From Bin5 sp022827195 (GTDB lineage: Bacteria; Chloroflexota; Anaerolineae; Caldilineales; Caldilineaceae), in assembly GCA_965208275.1 (NCBI GenBank), contig OZ242331.1, forward strand, positions 310,001-374,000: DNA of 64,000 nt. Reading direction: 5' to 3'. Within the stretch, counting starts at the first letter, position 1. The number at the start of each line of letters is the position of its first letter. Shown here in pieces: positions 52,843 to 61,716 of the stretch. The translations under genes and the position numbers were made by a program. Below the pieces are notes generated by a model that had not been told where the DNA came from, did no database searches, and saw only the letters and a list, made by a program, of their open reading frames with translations.

Positions 52843-54153
52843 ATGCGTAAGGTCCTATTGTATCGATTCCTGGTAGCTCTGCTGGTATTGACGGTCTTGG
52901 CATCGGGCTGCGCGCCGGCGCCGGCCCAGGCTCCCGCCGCCTCTGACGGGGCCGAGGCAGCGCCGGAGATTGTGGAAATCACCTTCCTCCACGTCTGGGG
53001 CGAGGAGTGGCAGGCCCCGATCTGGGCCGACATCATTGCCGAGTTTGAGGCGGCCAACCCCAACATCAAGGTTAACTTGAGTCATGTGCCCTATACCGAA
53101 TCGGGCGCAAAGATGAGAGCGGCCGCGCTGGCCAATGACGCCTCCTTCGACGTGCTGCCGATGGGGCCTGAGTTTATCGCCAGCCTGGTCGACGTCGGCT
53201 ATCTGGAGGACCTCAACCCGTGGCTGGAGGCAGAGCCCGACTTTGCCGACAGCCTGGCGCCCGAAGCGTCGATGAAGTTCCAGGACGTGACGCGCGCCCT
53301 CGGGATCTACATCTTCCCTTTCCATCTGCTCTATAACGTCGATCTCTTTGCCGAGAAGGGGCTGGAGCCGCCGACCAGTTGGGACGAATTCCGGGTCGCG
53401 GCCGAGGCGCTGCGCGATGAGGAACAGGGCATCTACGGCTACATGGCTACAATGTCGTTTGCCGAAGTGCTGACAACGCGCATGTTCCTCTACCGCCTGG
53501 CCCAGTTGGGCGGGCGGCTCTTCGACGAGGAGGGCAACGTAGCATTTGACTCGCCCGAAGGGCTGGAGACGATCCGTTGGTGGAAGGAGTTCTGGGACGA
53601 CGACCTGATTTCGCCCGACTCCCTGACCATGCCGTGGCCGGGCATTATGGAGTTGATGGCGGCCGGACGGCTCGGCATGTTCACCGACGGACCCTTCACC
53701 GCCACCTACCTCAAAGGCCTGAATCCCGACATCAACATCGCCTACGCGCCGCCGTGGCGCGACGAGACGGGCGGGATTGTCTGGAACGTCACAGGCATCG
53801 CGATGAGCGCCATGTCGGAGAACAAGGATGAGGCCTGGGAGTTCATGAAGTTCCTCTATTCCGACGAGATCGCGCAACGGTTGACCGATGATATCATGGG
53901 TGCGCCTGTGCCCACCAAGGCGGTGATGGCGTCCCTGAGAGAGAGCGACAATCCGGTCATGCGCGAGGTGCCGGACCTGTTTGCGCAGGACCCCGACTAC
54001 AACATCCAGCAGCCGGTTCTGCCCAATATGGAGAAGCTGGTAGACGCCGTCCTGGTCGCGTTTCACGAGGTGATGCTGGATGAGAACGATCCCGAATCTG
54101 CGCTGAAGGAGATGGCCGAAATCTGGCAGGAAGAGATCGACGCGGCGCGCTGA
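52843..54153 (+). CDS. Family 1 extracellular solute-binding lipoprotein
   Basis: 436 residues, Sec lipoprotein signal with lipobox ending at Cys23 (VLASGC) and an Ala/Pro linker. The mature part starts VEITFLHVWGEEWQAPIW. MalE-like features include FEAANPNIKVNLSHVPY and LMAAGRLGMFTDGPF. Start ATG 52843 after AAGGAGG. Similar in layout to the protein at 48107, so the two operons look like paralogous systems. Ligand unknown. Confidence 0.93.
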   Translation: MRKVLLYRFLVALLVLTVLASGCAPAPAQAPAASDGAEAAPEIVEITFLHVWGEEWQAPIWADIIAEFEAANPNIKVNLSHVPYTESGAKMRAAALANDASFDVLPMGPEFIASLVDVGYLEDLNPWLEAEPDFADSLAPEASMKFQDVTRALGIYIFPFHLLYNVDLFAEKGLEPPTSWDEFRVAAEALRDEEQGIYGYMATMSFAEVLTTRMFLYRLAQLGGRLFDEEGNVAFDSPEGLETIRWWKEFWDDDLISPDSLTMPWPGIMELMAAGRLGMFTDGPFTATYLKGLNPDINIAYAPPWRDETGGIVWNVTGIAMSAMSENKDEAWEFMKFLYSDEIAQRLTDDIMGAPVPTKAVMASLRESDNPVMREVPDLFAQDPDYNIQQPVLPNMEKLVDAVLVAFHEVMLDENDPESALKEMAEIWQEEIDAAR

Positions 54154-54177
54154 GGTTTTCACATCGTTCCTTCCTAT

Positions 54178-54225
54178 GTGTTGGTGCACCGCTGTGTTGG
54201 TGTACCGCTGTGTTGGTGTACCGCG
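54178..54225. repeat. 16-bp tandem repeat, three units
   Basis: GTGTTGGTGCACCGCT, GTGTTGGTGTACCGCT and GTGTTGGTGTACCGCG in direct series just downstream of the binding-protein gene. An in-frame extension of the permease through them is not credible as protein. Confidence 0.85.
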
Positions 54226-54261
54226 CCCCGTGAGCGCCTGAATTCGTCCACGGGGCGCGGT
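54220..54261 (+). promoter_or_regulatory. Intercistronic hairpin, 13-bp perfect stem
   Basis: ACCGCGCCCCGTG (54220-54232) and CACGGGGCGCGGT (54249-54261) pair perfectly around a 16-nt loop, 66 nt after the binding-protein stop and 27 nt before the permease start. The left arm overlaps the last 16-bp repeat. Confidence 0.75.
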
Positions 54262-54288
54262 TCTGGTAGCCTCCTCGCGAGGAGCGAC

Positions 54289-55269
54289 ATGTCCCAGAAA
54301 AGTGGTCCCGCGGTCGCTAATCCGCCGGCCGGCGGCGATGGCGGCAGTCCCGGCCGTCCCCGCCCCTCACGATGGCTGAGAATACGCCGTGAGTTGACCG
54401 GTTACTTCCTCGTGGCGCCGGCGCTGCTCTTTCTCATCCTGCTCACAGTCTATCCACTGATGCGCACGGTGCAGATGAGCTTCACCGACTTCAAGGCGGG
54501 CGAGTGGATATTCGTCGGACTGGATCATTACCGGGAGGCGCTGGACGACAAGTGGTTTTGGAACAGCGTGCGGGCCGTGGTCGCGTTCACAGTTCCGGCG
54601 CTGGTGCTGCACCTGCTGTTAGGCCTGGGGTTTGCCCTGCTGTTAAACGAGACCTGGTTCAGCACAGGCCTTCGAAACTTCATGCGCGGGCTGCTGATCC
54701 TGCCCTGGGTCTTTTCGACGCCGGCCTCCGCGCTGATGTGGGCACTCCTGTTGCATCAGACAGGCCCGGTCAACTTCGTTGTGGTTAGGATCCTGGGCCA
54801 GTCTGCGCCGATTCCGTTCCTGGCAGGCAGCCCCCGCCTGGCCATGTCGTCCCTTGTCGCCATCAACACCTGGCTGTCCTACCCATTCTTTATGATCGTC
54901 ATCTTGGGCGGCCTGCAGGCGATTCCCCCCGAGCTGTACGAAGCGGCCAAAGTGGACGGCGCCAACGCACTGAAGCGATTCCGCCACGTTACCCTGCCGC
55001 AGCTGCGCACCATTCTGCTCGCGGTCACTACGATCGATTTCATCTTTACGTTCGGCCAGCTTGACCTGGTGCAGCTGTTGACTCGCGGCGGCCCCCTCAG
55101 GCGGACCGAGACGATCACCTACTATGTTTACAAGACCGGTATGCTCGACGGAAACCTCGGCTACGGCTCGGCAGTGAGTACAATGATGTTGTTGACATTG
55201 CTCTTGCTCATTGTCATTTACGTCAAAATGCTTTCGCGCGGGGGAGATAGTGGCGAAACAAGCTTTTAG
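54289..55269 (+). CDS. Sugar ABC transporter permease, MalF type
   Basis: 326 residues from ATG 54289 (MSQKSGPAVANPPAGG) after GAGGAG. A disordered 40-residue Gly/Pro/Arg tail leads to the first helix GYFLVAPALLFLILLTVYPL. EAA loop YEAAKVDGANALKRFRHVTL near residue 225. Overlaps the next permease by 20 bp. Close in layout to the permease at 49543. Confidence 0.92.
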   Translation: MSQKSGPAVANPPAGGDGGSPGRPRPSRWLRIRRELTGYFLVAPALLFLILLTVYPLMRTVQMSFTDFKAGEWIFVGLDHYREALDDKWFWNSVRAVVAFTVPALVLHLLLGLGFALLLNETWFSTGLRNFMRGLLILPWVFSTPASALMWALLLHQTGPVNFVVVRILGQSAPIPFLAGSPRLAMSSLVAINTWLSYPFFMIVILGGLQAIPPELYEAAKVDGANALKRFRHVTLPQLRTILLAVTTIDFIFTFGQLDLVQLLTRGGPLRRTETITYYVYKTGMLDGNLGYGSAVSTMMLLTLLLLIVIYVKMLSRGGDSGETSF

Positions 55270-56107
55270 CCTGGGCGGTAGGTCGAGAATTACCGTCAGG
55301 CAGTTCGTGGTCGCCGCCGTCACGATTGTGAGTGCTGCCGTCATGCTGGCGCCGATTGTGCTGATGGTCAACGCGGCCCTACGACCGATCACGGAGATCC
55401 TGGCCTATCCGCCGAAGCTGATTCCGCAGCAGGTCACGGGTGAGCACTTTGCCAATGTCGTGTTTGACGGCGAGAACCAACGCCACTTTCGCAACAGTAC
55501 AATTCTTGCGTTTTCGTCACTGCTTGTCAGCGTTGGCCTAGGTTACCTGGCCGCCTACGCCTTCTCCCGTTTCCGGCTGCGCGGCGGCAGGGCGATGCTG
55601 CTCGGCATTCTCGGGATCCTGATGATCCCGCGCATTCTACTGATCATCCCCTACTTTCGCCTCGCGGCCGCGTTTGGCGTGCGCGACACGATTCCCGGGC
55701 TTGTCATGGTCAACGCGGCCTTCACCATGCCGATCGCGATCTGGCTGCTGAAAGGGTACATCGACTCGATCCCGGTCGAGTTGGAGGAGGCCGCGATGAT
55801 CGACGGCTGTTCGCGCCTGCAGGCGGTCTGGAGAGTTCTTGTTCCGATCTCGGTGCCCGGGATCGTCGGCATCGGCACCTTCGTCTTTATCGCCGCCTGG
55901 AACGAGTATATTCTGGCCATCATCCTTACCGACACACCCGATACGCAGCCGCTCACAATCGCATTGGCCAAGTTCTTCGGCTATGTCGCCCGCGACTGGA
56001 ACTCGATCATGGCACTTTCCACAGTCGCGAGCCTGCCCCTGGCGCTGATCTTCATCGTCTTCCAGCGCTACGTTGTGCAGGGGATGACGAGCGGCGCGGT
56101 CAAATGA
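55250..56107 (+). CDS. Carbohydrate ABC transporter permease, MalG type
   Basis: 285 residues from GTG 55250 with GGGGGAG just upstream inside the preceding gene. EAA loop EEAAMIDGCSRLQAVWRVLV near residue 185, C-terminus VQGMTSGAVK. Its stop overlaps the ATG of the peptidase gene (56104-56107). Confidence 0.9.
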   Translation: MAKQAFSLGGRSRITVRQFVVAAVTIVSAAVMLAPIVLMVNAALRPITEILAYPPKLIPQQVTGEHFANVVFDGENQRHFRNSTILAFSSLLVSVGLGYLAAYAFSRFRLRGGRAMLLGILGILMIPRILLIIPYFRLAAAFGVRDTIPGLVMVNAAFTMPIAIWLLKGYIDSIPVELEEAAMIDGCSRLQAVWRVLVPISVPGIVGIGTFVFIAAWNEYILAIILTDTPDTQPLTIALAKFFGYVARDWNSIMALSTVASLPLALIFIVFQRYVVQGMTSGAVK

Positions 56108-57309
56108 AGGAGGGAATGGGGGGGACGATGACGCCGGAGCTCATTGACGTTGACCTGATAGGCCGCCTTAAACGCACGCTCGCGGGGTGGATGCCAGAAT
56201 TCCAATCTGACCTTGCCTGGCTGGTAGCGCGTGACCGCGGTTCTGAACACAAAGCGGGCGTGGACGCGGCGGCCGAATGGATGCTCGGCAAGTTGGAGAA
56301 CCTCGGCTGCGAGACCGTGACCTACCCGAGCGAGGACTACGGCATGGCGGTAGCCGGCTCGCTGAAGGGGCGCGGGCAGGGGCGCGCCCTGCTCGTCGCC
56401 CATCTCGACACGGTCTGGCCTGTGCAGACGGCGGCCGGCTGGCCGCTGCGGATCGAGGGCACGCGCGCGATGGGCCCCGGTGTGGTTGACAACGCCAGCG
56501 GCAGCCTGGCCGGGTACTACGCTCTCAAGGCTTTGCAGGCGGTTGAATACGACGATTTCGCCGAAATCGCGCTGCTCTGCAACGGCGACGAGGAGGTCGG
56601 CTCACCCTTTTCCAAGGAGGTCATTCGGGCGCTGGCACAGGGCCGGGACGCGGCCCTGATCCTCGAGGCGCCGTCCAACCCGGACGAGATAATCAGCCAG
56701 CGGGCCGGATTGATGTACTACGACCTGCGCGTGAACGGTAGGAACGCCCATGCCGGTGTCGAACCGGAGAAGGGGCATAACGCCATCGAGGAGTTGTGTC
56801 TCAAGCTGAACGCCTGCCAGGAGATCGCCCGCGACAGCGAGGTGCTGACGGTCAGCGTTGCAACGATCGAAGGGGGCCAGCGTCCCAACATCGTACCGGA
56901 CTACGCCCGCGCCGAGATCGACGTACGCGTCGAGACCGTTCAGGAGGCGGAGCTGGTCAACGCCCACTTTCGCGCCGTCGCCGACCGCGTCTGGGTGGCC
57001 GGGACTTCGGCAGCGCTAAGCGGCGGCATGTCGCACCCACCGATGGAGCGCGGCCCGCAGTCGCCGCGTCTGGTCGCGACGGCGCAGGCGATCGGACGCG
57101 TGCTCGGCGTCGATCTCAAGGACACATTCTGCGGGGGCACGTCGGACGGCTGCTACAGCGCGGTCGCAGGGACGCCGACGCTATGCGGGCTGGCTCCATA
57201 CGGCGCGCTCTATCACACGCGCGATGAGTACCTTGAGCTGAGCACCGTGGTCCCGCGGACAGCGCTGATCGCCGGGCTGGCGGCTTCCTGCGGCCCGCGC
57301 CCGGACTGA
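56104..57309 (+). CDS. M20 family metallopeptidase (glutamate carboxypeptidase-like)
   Basis: Up to 401 residues. The metal-site motifs are clear: LLVAHLDTVWP (His100, Asp102), GPGVVDNASGS, NGDEEVGSPFS with the catalytic Glu pair, and a late GGTSDGCYSA. The dimerisation domain follows NAHAGVEPEKGHNA near residue 215. The first ATG overlaps the permease stop. ATG 56116 or 56128 are also possible because AAGGAGG and a G-run lie just before them. The family removes C-terminal residues or deacylates amino acids, so it may process what the importer brings in. Confidence 0.92.
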   Translation: MKEGMGGTMTPELIDVDLIGRLKRTLAGWMPEFQSDLAWLVARDRGSEHKAGVDAAAEWMLGKLENLGCETVTYPSEDYGMAVAGSLKGRGQGRALLVAHLDTVWPVQTAAGWPLRIEGTRAMGPGVVDNASGSLAGYYALKALQAVEYDDFAEIALLCNGDEEVGSPFSKEVIRALAQGRDAALILEAPSNPDEIISQRAGLMYYDLRVNGRNAHAGVEPEKGHNAIEELCLKLNACQEIARDSEVLTVSVATIEGGQRPNIVPDYARAEIDVRVETVQEAELVNAHFRAVADRVWVAGTSAALSGGMSHPPMERGPQSPRLVATAQAIGRVLGVDLKDTFCGGTSDGCYSAVAGTPTLCGLAPYGALYHTRDEYLELSTVVPRTALIAGLAASCGPRPD

Positions 57310-57337
57310 GAGAAGGAAGCACTTGAGGAGAATTGCC

Positions 57338-58741
57338 ATGTCCCTTGACCGTATCAGACTCGCCTCCGTCGCGGCGCCCGACTTCGGTCTGCCGCGCACC
57401 CAGCCGGCGGTTGGGCGGGCCGAGTACGAGGCTCGAATCGAGATGGCGCGGGCGCGGGCGGTCCAGGCCGGGCTTGACTTTCTGCTCGTTTACGGCGACC
57501 GTGAGCATTTCGCCAACCTTGCCTACCTCACCGACCACGATCCCCGCTTCGAAGAGGCGCTTCTGATTATCGACTCCAAGGGGGGTCGGCCCGACCTGTT
57601 ATTGGGCAACGAGGGGTTGACTTACGCCGAGCTGGTGGAGGTCGACGTCGAGCGGCGGCTCTACCAGGGCTTCAGCCTGCCCGGGCAAAAGCGCGGCGAC
57701 AGCCCGCGGCTGGAACCGGTCCTGCGGGCATGCGGCATCGGGCGCGGCCAGCGGGTCGGGATTGTGGGCTGGAAGTATGCCACCGCGATCGAGAGCGATG
57801 ACCCCGACCACTGGCTGGAGGCGCCCGCGTTTCTCGTCGACGCGCTGCGCGAGCTGACAGGCGACGCCCGCCTGGTGACCAACGCGACCTCGATCTTCAT
57901 GAATCCGGCCGACGGACTGCGCAGCCTGAACAGCGCCGACCAGGTTGCGGCTTTTGAGTTTGCCGCGGCCTACTGCTCGCAGTCGGTGCGCGATCTGATC
58001 GAGCAGTTGCGGCCCGGAGTGACCGAACTTGAAGCGGCCCACAGCTTGAAACTGAACGGACTCCCGTTTTCGGCCCACCTGATGCTTTCATCAGGTCCGC
58101 GGGCGCGGCTGGGCCTATCCAGCCCGACCAGCCGCACGATCGAACACGGCGATCCCTTCTTTGTAGCATTCGGGCTGCGCGGCGGGTTGACCGCCCGCGG
58201 CGGCTTTGTGGTATCGGACGCCTCCGGGTTGCCGTCCCAGAGCGCGGCCTACCTCGAGAGCCTCGTCCAGCCTTACTTTGGCGCCGTTACCGCCTGGTAC
58301 GAGGAGCTTGGCATCGGCGTCACGGGCGCTGCCATGCAGACGGTTGTTGAAGATGCGCTGGCCGGCCACGAGATCGGGATTGCCCTCAACCCGGGCCATC
58401 TGATCCACCTCGACGAATGGGTGGATTCGCCGGTATACGCCGCATCTGAGCTGCGTCTGCGCTCCGGCATGTTGGTCCAGTGCGACATCATACCCGTGGT
58501 TGCCCCGCATCTGCACACGACCAACGCCGAGGACACGATCGCGCTGGCCGACGGACCGTTGCGCGATCAGCTGGCAGCGGGCTATCCTGAACTCTGGCAG
58601 CGCGTGCAGGCCCGCCGTGCCTTCATGCAGGATGAGCTCGGCATCCGGCTGAAGCCCGAGGTGCTGCCCTTTTCCAACATGGCCGCGATGTTGCAACCAT
58701 TCGCGCTCGACCCGGCGCAGGCGATGACGGCAGCGGCGTAG
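57338..58741 (+). CDS. M24 (creatinase/Xaa-Pro peptidase) family protein with altered metal site
   Basis: 467 residues from ATG 57338 (MSLDRIRLAS) after GAGGAG. N-terminal creatinase-type domain, then a pita-bread domain. Where M24 peptidases have two metal Asp residues, this protein reads FFVAFGLRGGLTARGGFVV. The region of the ligand His reads NPGHLIHLDEW, one Glu appears as Asp (VQCDIIPV), and the last Glu is kept (NAEDTIALAD). This pattern fits metal-independent creatinase-like enzymes better than aminopeptidases. It sits between an M20 hydrolase and a DegT aminotransferase. Confidence 0.85.
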   Translation: MSLDRIRLASVAAPDFGLPRTQPAVGRAEYEARIEMARARAVQAGLDFLLVYGDREHFANLAYLTDHDPRFEEALLIIDSKGGRPDLLLGNEGLTYAELVEVDVERRLYQGFSLPGQKRGDSPRLEPVLRACGIGRGQRVGIVGWKYATAIESDDPDHWLEAPAFLVDALRELTGDARLVTNATSIFMNPADGLRSLNSADQVAAFEFAAAYCSQSVRDLIEQLRPGVTELEAAHSLKLNGLPFSAHLMLSSGPRARLGLSSPTSRTIEHGDPFFVAFGLRGGLTARGGFVVSDASGLPSQSAAYLESLVQPYFGAVTAWYEELGIGVTGAAMQTVVEDALAGHEIGIALNPGHLIHLDEWVDSPVYAASELRLRSGMLVQCDIIPVVAPHLHTTNAEDTIALADGPLRDQLAAGYPELWQRVQARRAFMQDELGIRLKPEVLPFSNMAAMLQPFALDPAQAMTAAA

Positions 58742-58791
58742 ATGGATCACCGGGAACCTCCATTTCATCCAAAAGAAGGAGGACAACGAAT

Positions 58792-60084
58792 ATGAAGGGC
58801 CGATTGGCGATTAACGGCGGCGCGCGCGCGGTGCCCGAAGGGCTGAAAGGGCTGTGGCCCGATATCACGCAGGCGGATAAGGACGCGGTCATGGCGGTGC
58901 TAGACCGGAATGTTCTGACCGGCCAGGACCACGGCCCGGAAGCGGCCGCCCTGCAGGAGGAGTGGGCGGCATTCAACGGCAGCAGGCACGCGCTCGCCTT
59001 CAACACAGGGACGGCTTCGCTGCACACGGCCCTCTTCGCCGCCGGCGTTCAACCGGGCGACGAGGTGATCACGACAGCGTTTTCCTTTTCCGGCACCTGT
59101 CTCCCCATTTTGCAGCAGCAGGCGATCCCGGTATTCGTCGACATTGACCCGCACACCTTCAACATAGACGCCTCCAAGATTGAGGAGAAGATTTCAGAGC
59201 GAACGAAAGCGCTGCTGCCGGTTCATATGCACGGGCTGCCCGCAGACATGGACGAAATCCTGGCCCTGGGCGCGAAATATGGGCTGGCTGTTGTCGAAGA
59301 TGCCTGCCAGGCGCACGGCAGTACCTACAAAGGGCGGATGGCGGGCACCATCGGCGACCTGGGCGGATTCAGCCTCAACGCGACCAAGAATCTTTCCGGC
59401 GGCGAAGGCGGACTTCTGCTCACGGACAACGAAGAGTATGCCGAGCGCGCCAAAATGTTGCGCACGTTCGGCGAAAAGATCGACGATCAGGATAGACGGT
59501 TTCGCTCCTACGCCTGCTACTCGATCGGCTGGAACTACCGGCTGCAGGAGCTGCCGGCGGCCTTTGCCCGCAGCCAGCTGAAACGACTCCCCCAGTACAA
59601 CGCCACCGCCCAGCGCAACGGGGAGTTCCTCTCCGAACAGCTGAGCAAGATCACGGGCCTGCAACCGCCCCTTGTGCCGGAAGACCGCACAACCGTATAT
59701 TACAAGTACCGGTTGGGCTTCGACCCGGAGGCGCTGGGGCTGGAAGTGGCGCCGGCCCGTTTCCGCGACAGGCTGTTGGACGCGCTCGAGGCCGAAGGCG
59801 TCACAGTGAGCCTGTGGCACTATGAGCCGATGCCTGCCTTTCCGATTTTCCAGGATCGCGACATAGGCTATGGCAACGGATACCCCTGGCGGTCGCCCTT
59901 CTACGACGGGGAGGTCACCTACGACTTGCAGGAATACCCGCAGGCGCTGCGCATGTTTGAGACCACGCTTGTCGTGCATGACGAGAAGCACTCGATTACG
60001 ATCCAGGACATGGCGCTGATGGAGTGTTACGCCGAAGCGTTCCACAAGGTGTTTGATAACCTCGATGAGCTGTTGGAGACCTGA
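58792..60084 (+). CDS. DegT/DnrJ/EryC1/StrS family aminotransferase
   Basis: 430-residue PLP enzyme. Cofactor-site motifs: FNTGTASLHTALFAAG near residue 70, HMHGLPADMDEI near 145, VVEDACQAHGS near 170, and the PLP Lys at about 199 (SLNATKNLSGGEGG). Relatives make amino sugars from keto sugars using glutamate, or dehydrate sugars. Start ATG 58792 after AAGGAGG. With the following SDR it could act on an imported or self-made sugar; the neighbours give no nucleotide-sugar pathway. Confidence 0.92.
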   Translation: MKGRLAINGGARAVPEGLKGLWPDITQADKDAVMAVLDRNVLTGQDHGPEAAALQEEWAAFNGSRHALAFNTGTASLHTALFAAGVQPGDEVITTAFSFSGTCLPILQQQAIPVFVDIDPHTFNIDASKIEEKISERTKALLPVHMHGLPADMDEILALGAKYGLAVVEDACQAHGSTYKGRMAGTIGDLGGFSLNATKNLSGGEGGLLLTDNEEYAERAKMLRTFGEKIDDQDRRFRSYACYSIGWNYRLQELPAAFARSQLKRLPQYNATAQRNGEFLSEQLSKITGLQPPLVPEDRTTVYYKYRLGFDPEALGLEVAPARFRDRLLDALEAEGVTVSLWHYEPMPAFPIFQDRDIGYGNGYPWRSPFYDGEVTYDLQEYPQALRMFETTLVVHDEKHSITIQDMALMECYAEAFHKVFDNLDELLET

Positions 60085-60161
60085 GGCCGCCTGCTGGCCC
60101 GCATTCCAGGCGAACGAGAGTCCATCGAGGGTCCGATTCGCTGTCAACAGGAGATGAGATA

Positions 60162-60992
60162 ATGACGCAGTCGCGCAGAATGGAAGGAAAGCGTGTTCTC
60201 GTAACCGGTTCCGGTACGGGCATCGGGCGTGGGGTCGCGCTCGAATTTGCCAAAGAAGGCGCAGCGGTCGTGCTTCACTACGCGCACAGCGAAGCGGGCG
60301 CGGCTAGTGCGGTGGAAGAGATCCGACAGGGCGGCGGAAAGGCTGCGGTCTTCAAAGCGGATTTGGCTGAAATCGATCAAGTACAGAGCTTGGCAGAACA
60401 GGCCCGCGGCTTTCTGGGCGGGATCGACGTGTTAGTGAACAATGCTGGAATCACGATGAACAAACCGTTCTTGCAGGTGACGCCGGAACAGTTCGACACG
60501 CTCTACAACGTCAACATTCGCGGCATGTTCTTCCTGACACAGGCGGTAGCGCCCGATATGATCGAGCAGGGCGACGGCGCAGTGGTCAACCTGACTTCGG
60601 TCCACGCCTTCGCAGGGATGACAGAGCACACCGTTTACGCCGGCACCAAGGCGGCGATCGTCGGTTTCACGCGCGTGCTGTCCCTCGAGCTGGCGCAGAA
60701 GGGTGTGCGCGTGAACGCGATCGCGCCGGGCTGGATCCTTGTGGAGAACCACCTCAAAGTGCTTGGAGATTTCGATCAGGAGGCGGCCGCGGGCGAGATT
60801 CCGGCCGGTGTACTCGGCGCGCCGTATGATGTCGGCAAGCTGGCGGTCTTTCTGGCCTCGGAGGAAAACCGGTACATCGTGGGCCAAACGGTGGTGATCG
60901 ACGGGGGGCAGCTGGCGATCATGCCCAACACCGGTGATTTCCGCGAAACGCGCCAGGAGCAGTGGGGCCAAGGTTACGTTGCGGGAATCTGA
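60162..60992 (+). CDS. SDR family oxidoreductase
   Basis: 276-residue classical SDR. TGSGTGIGRG near residue 16, NNAG near residue 92, catalytic Tyr159/Lys163 (VYAGTKAA), and C-terminal GQTVVIDGGQLAIMP. Starts at ATG 60162 behind AGGAGATGAG. Glucose-1-dehydrogenase-like in overall look. Follows the DegT gene by 77 bp. Different from the SDR at 30134. Confidence 0.9.
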   Translation: MTQSRRMEGKRVLVTGSGTGIGRGVALEFAKEGAAVVLHYAHSEAGAASAVEEIRQGGGKAAVFKADLAEIDQVQSLAEQARGFLGGIDVLVNNAGITMNKPFLQVTPEQFDTLYNVNIRGMFFLTQAVAPDMIEQGDGAVVNLTSVHAFAGMTEHTVYAGTKAAIVGFTRVLSLELAQKGVRVNAIAPGWILVENHLKVLGDFDQEAAAGEIPAGVLGAPYDVGKLAVFLASEENRYIVGQTVVIDGGQLAIMPNTGDFRETRQEQWGQGYVAGI

Positions 60993-61716
60993 GTTTCCAG
61001 GGACTCTGGCTGCTTTCCCGTCGAGTTACGCTGGCTGCGGACCCGCTCCTCTTGCGGCTCGCCGTCCGCACAAGCCGTATGGTCCAGCCTGAAAGCATAC
61101 GCCGCATTCGCAGCGATTCCCACGGCTGGTCGACGGTCCTTTCGCTTGCCGGGCAGGCCCGCGTCGACAGCCAATCCCAAAGTCTTCTCGGCTGGCGACC
61201 TTCTTCATGGACCGTCTGGCACAAAACCTCGCGAACGACTACCGGCCAGAGCCAATCCCTGCAAGACATTTCACCGCGATCCGCGCCAGGCAGTTCTCTT
61301 GCGCCTGACTGGCCATGGCCGCGAGATTTCGGGCGCTCCAGGTTTAAGAGTCGCACAGCATACCATTCACGGGTCGAGCGAAGCCAACCATTTCAAACCC
61401 CAAGCTCATCCCCACTGAAGACCATGCCAAGTCATTTCTGAAGGGTTGCGACCGGCTGGGATATACGATATTATGCCGTCTACTTGGTGTCTTCCCTGAA
61501 CAAATCCAGTGTGAGAACTTTCGTCCTGTTTGCTTCGAGGTGGCTCGGCTTTCCTGCACCAAATTGGAGTGCTAAGGAGGTGACGAATTAGAAATCCGCT
61601 TGATCTTCGTCGCACCACCGGAATGCTTGTGAACGAAAGCTCTTGTTCGTGTCGAAAGCAGAAGCAATACGTGTCACCCTCATACCGCCATGAAGTGCAA
61701 AGGAACGGAGGAGAAC
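60993..61716 (+). other. Gene-free stretch of 724 bp upstream of a binding-protein gene
   Basis: Frames are open on both strands but show no known motif. A plausible promoter lies at 61446-61474. At 61573-61582 AAGGAGGTGA, a perfect complement of the 16S rRNA tail, is followed by an in-frame stop instead of a gene. A nearby TTG would give only a ten-residue peptide. Confidence 0.5.
61446..61474 (+). promoter_or_regulatory. Possible sigma-70-type promoter
   Basis: TTGCGA (61446-61451), 17-bp spacer, TATTAT (61469-61474): four and five of six consensus bases. It would give a leader of about 235 nt for the gene at 61717. Confidence 0.45.
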
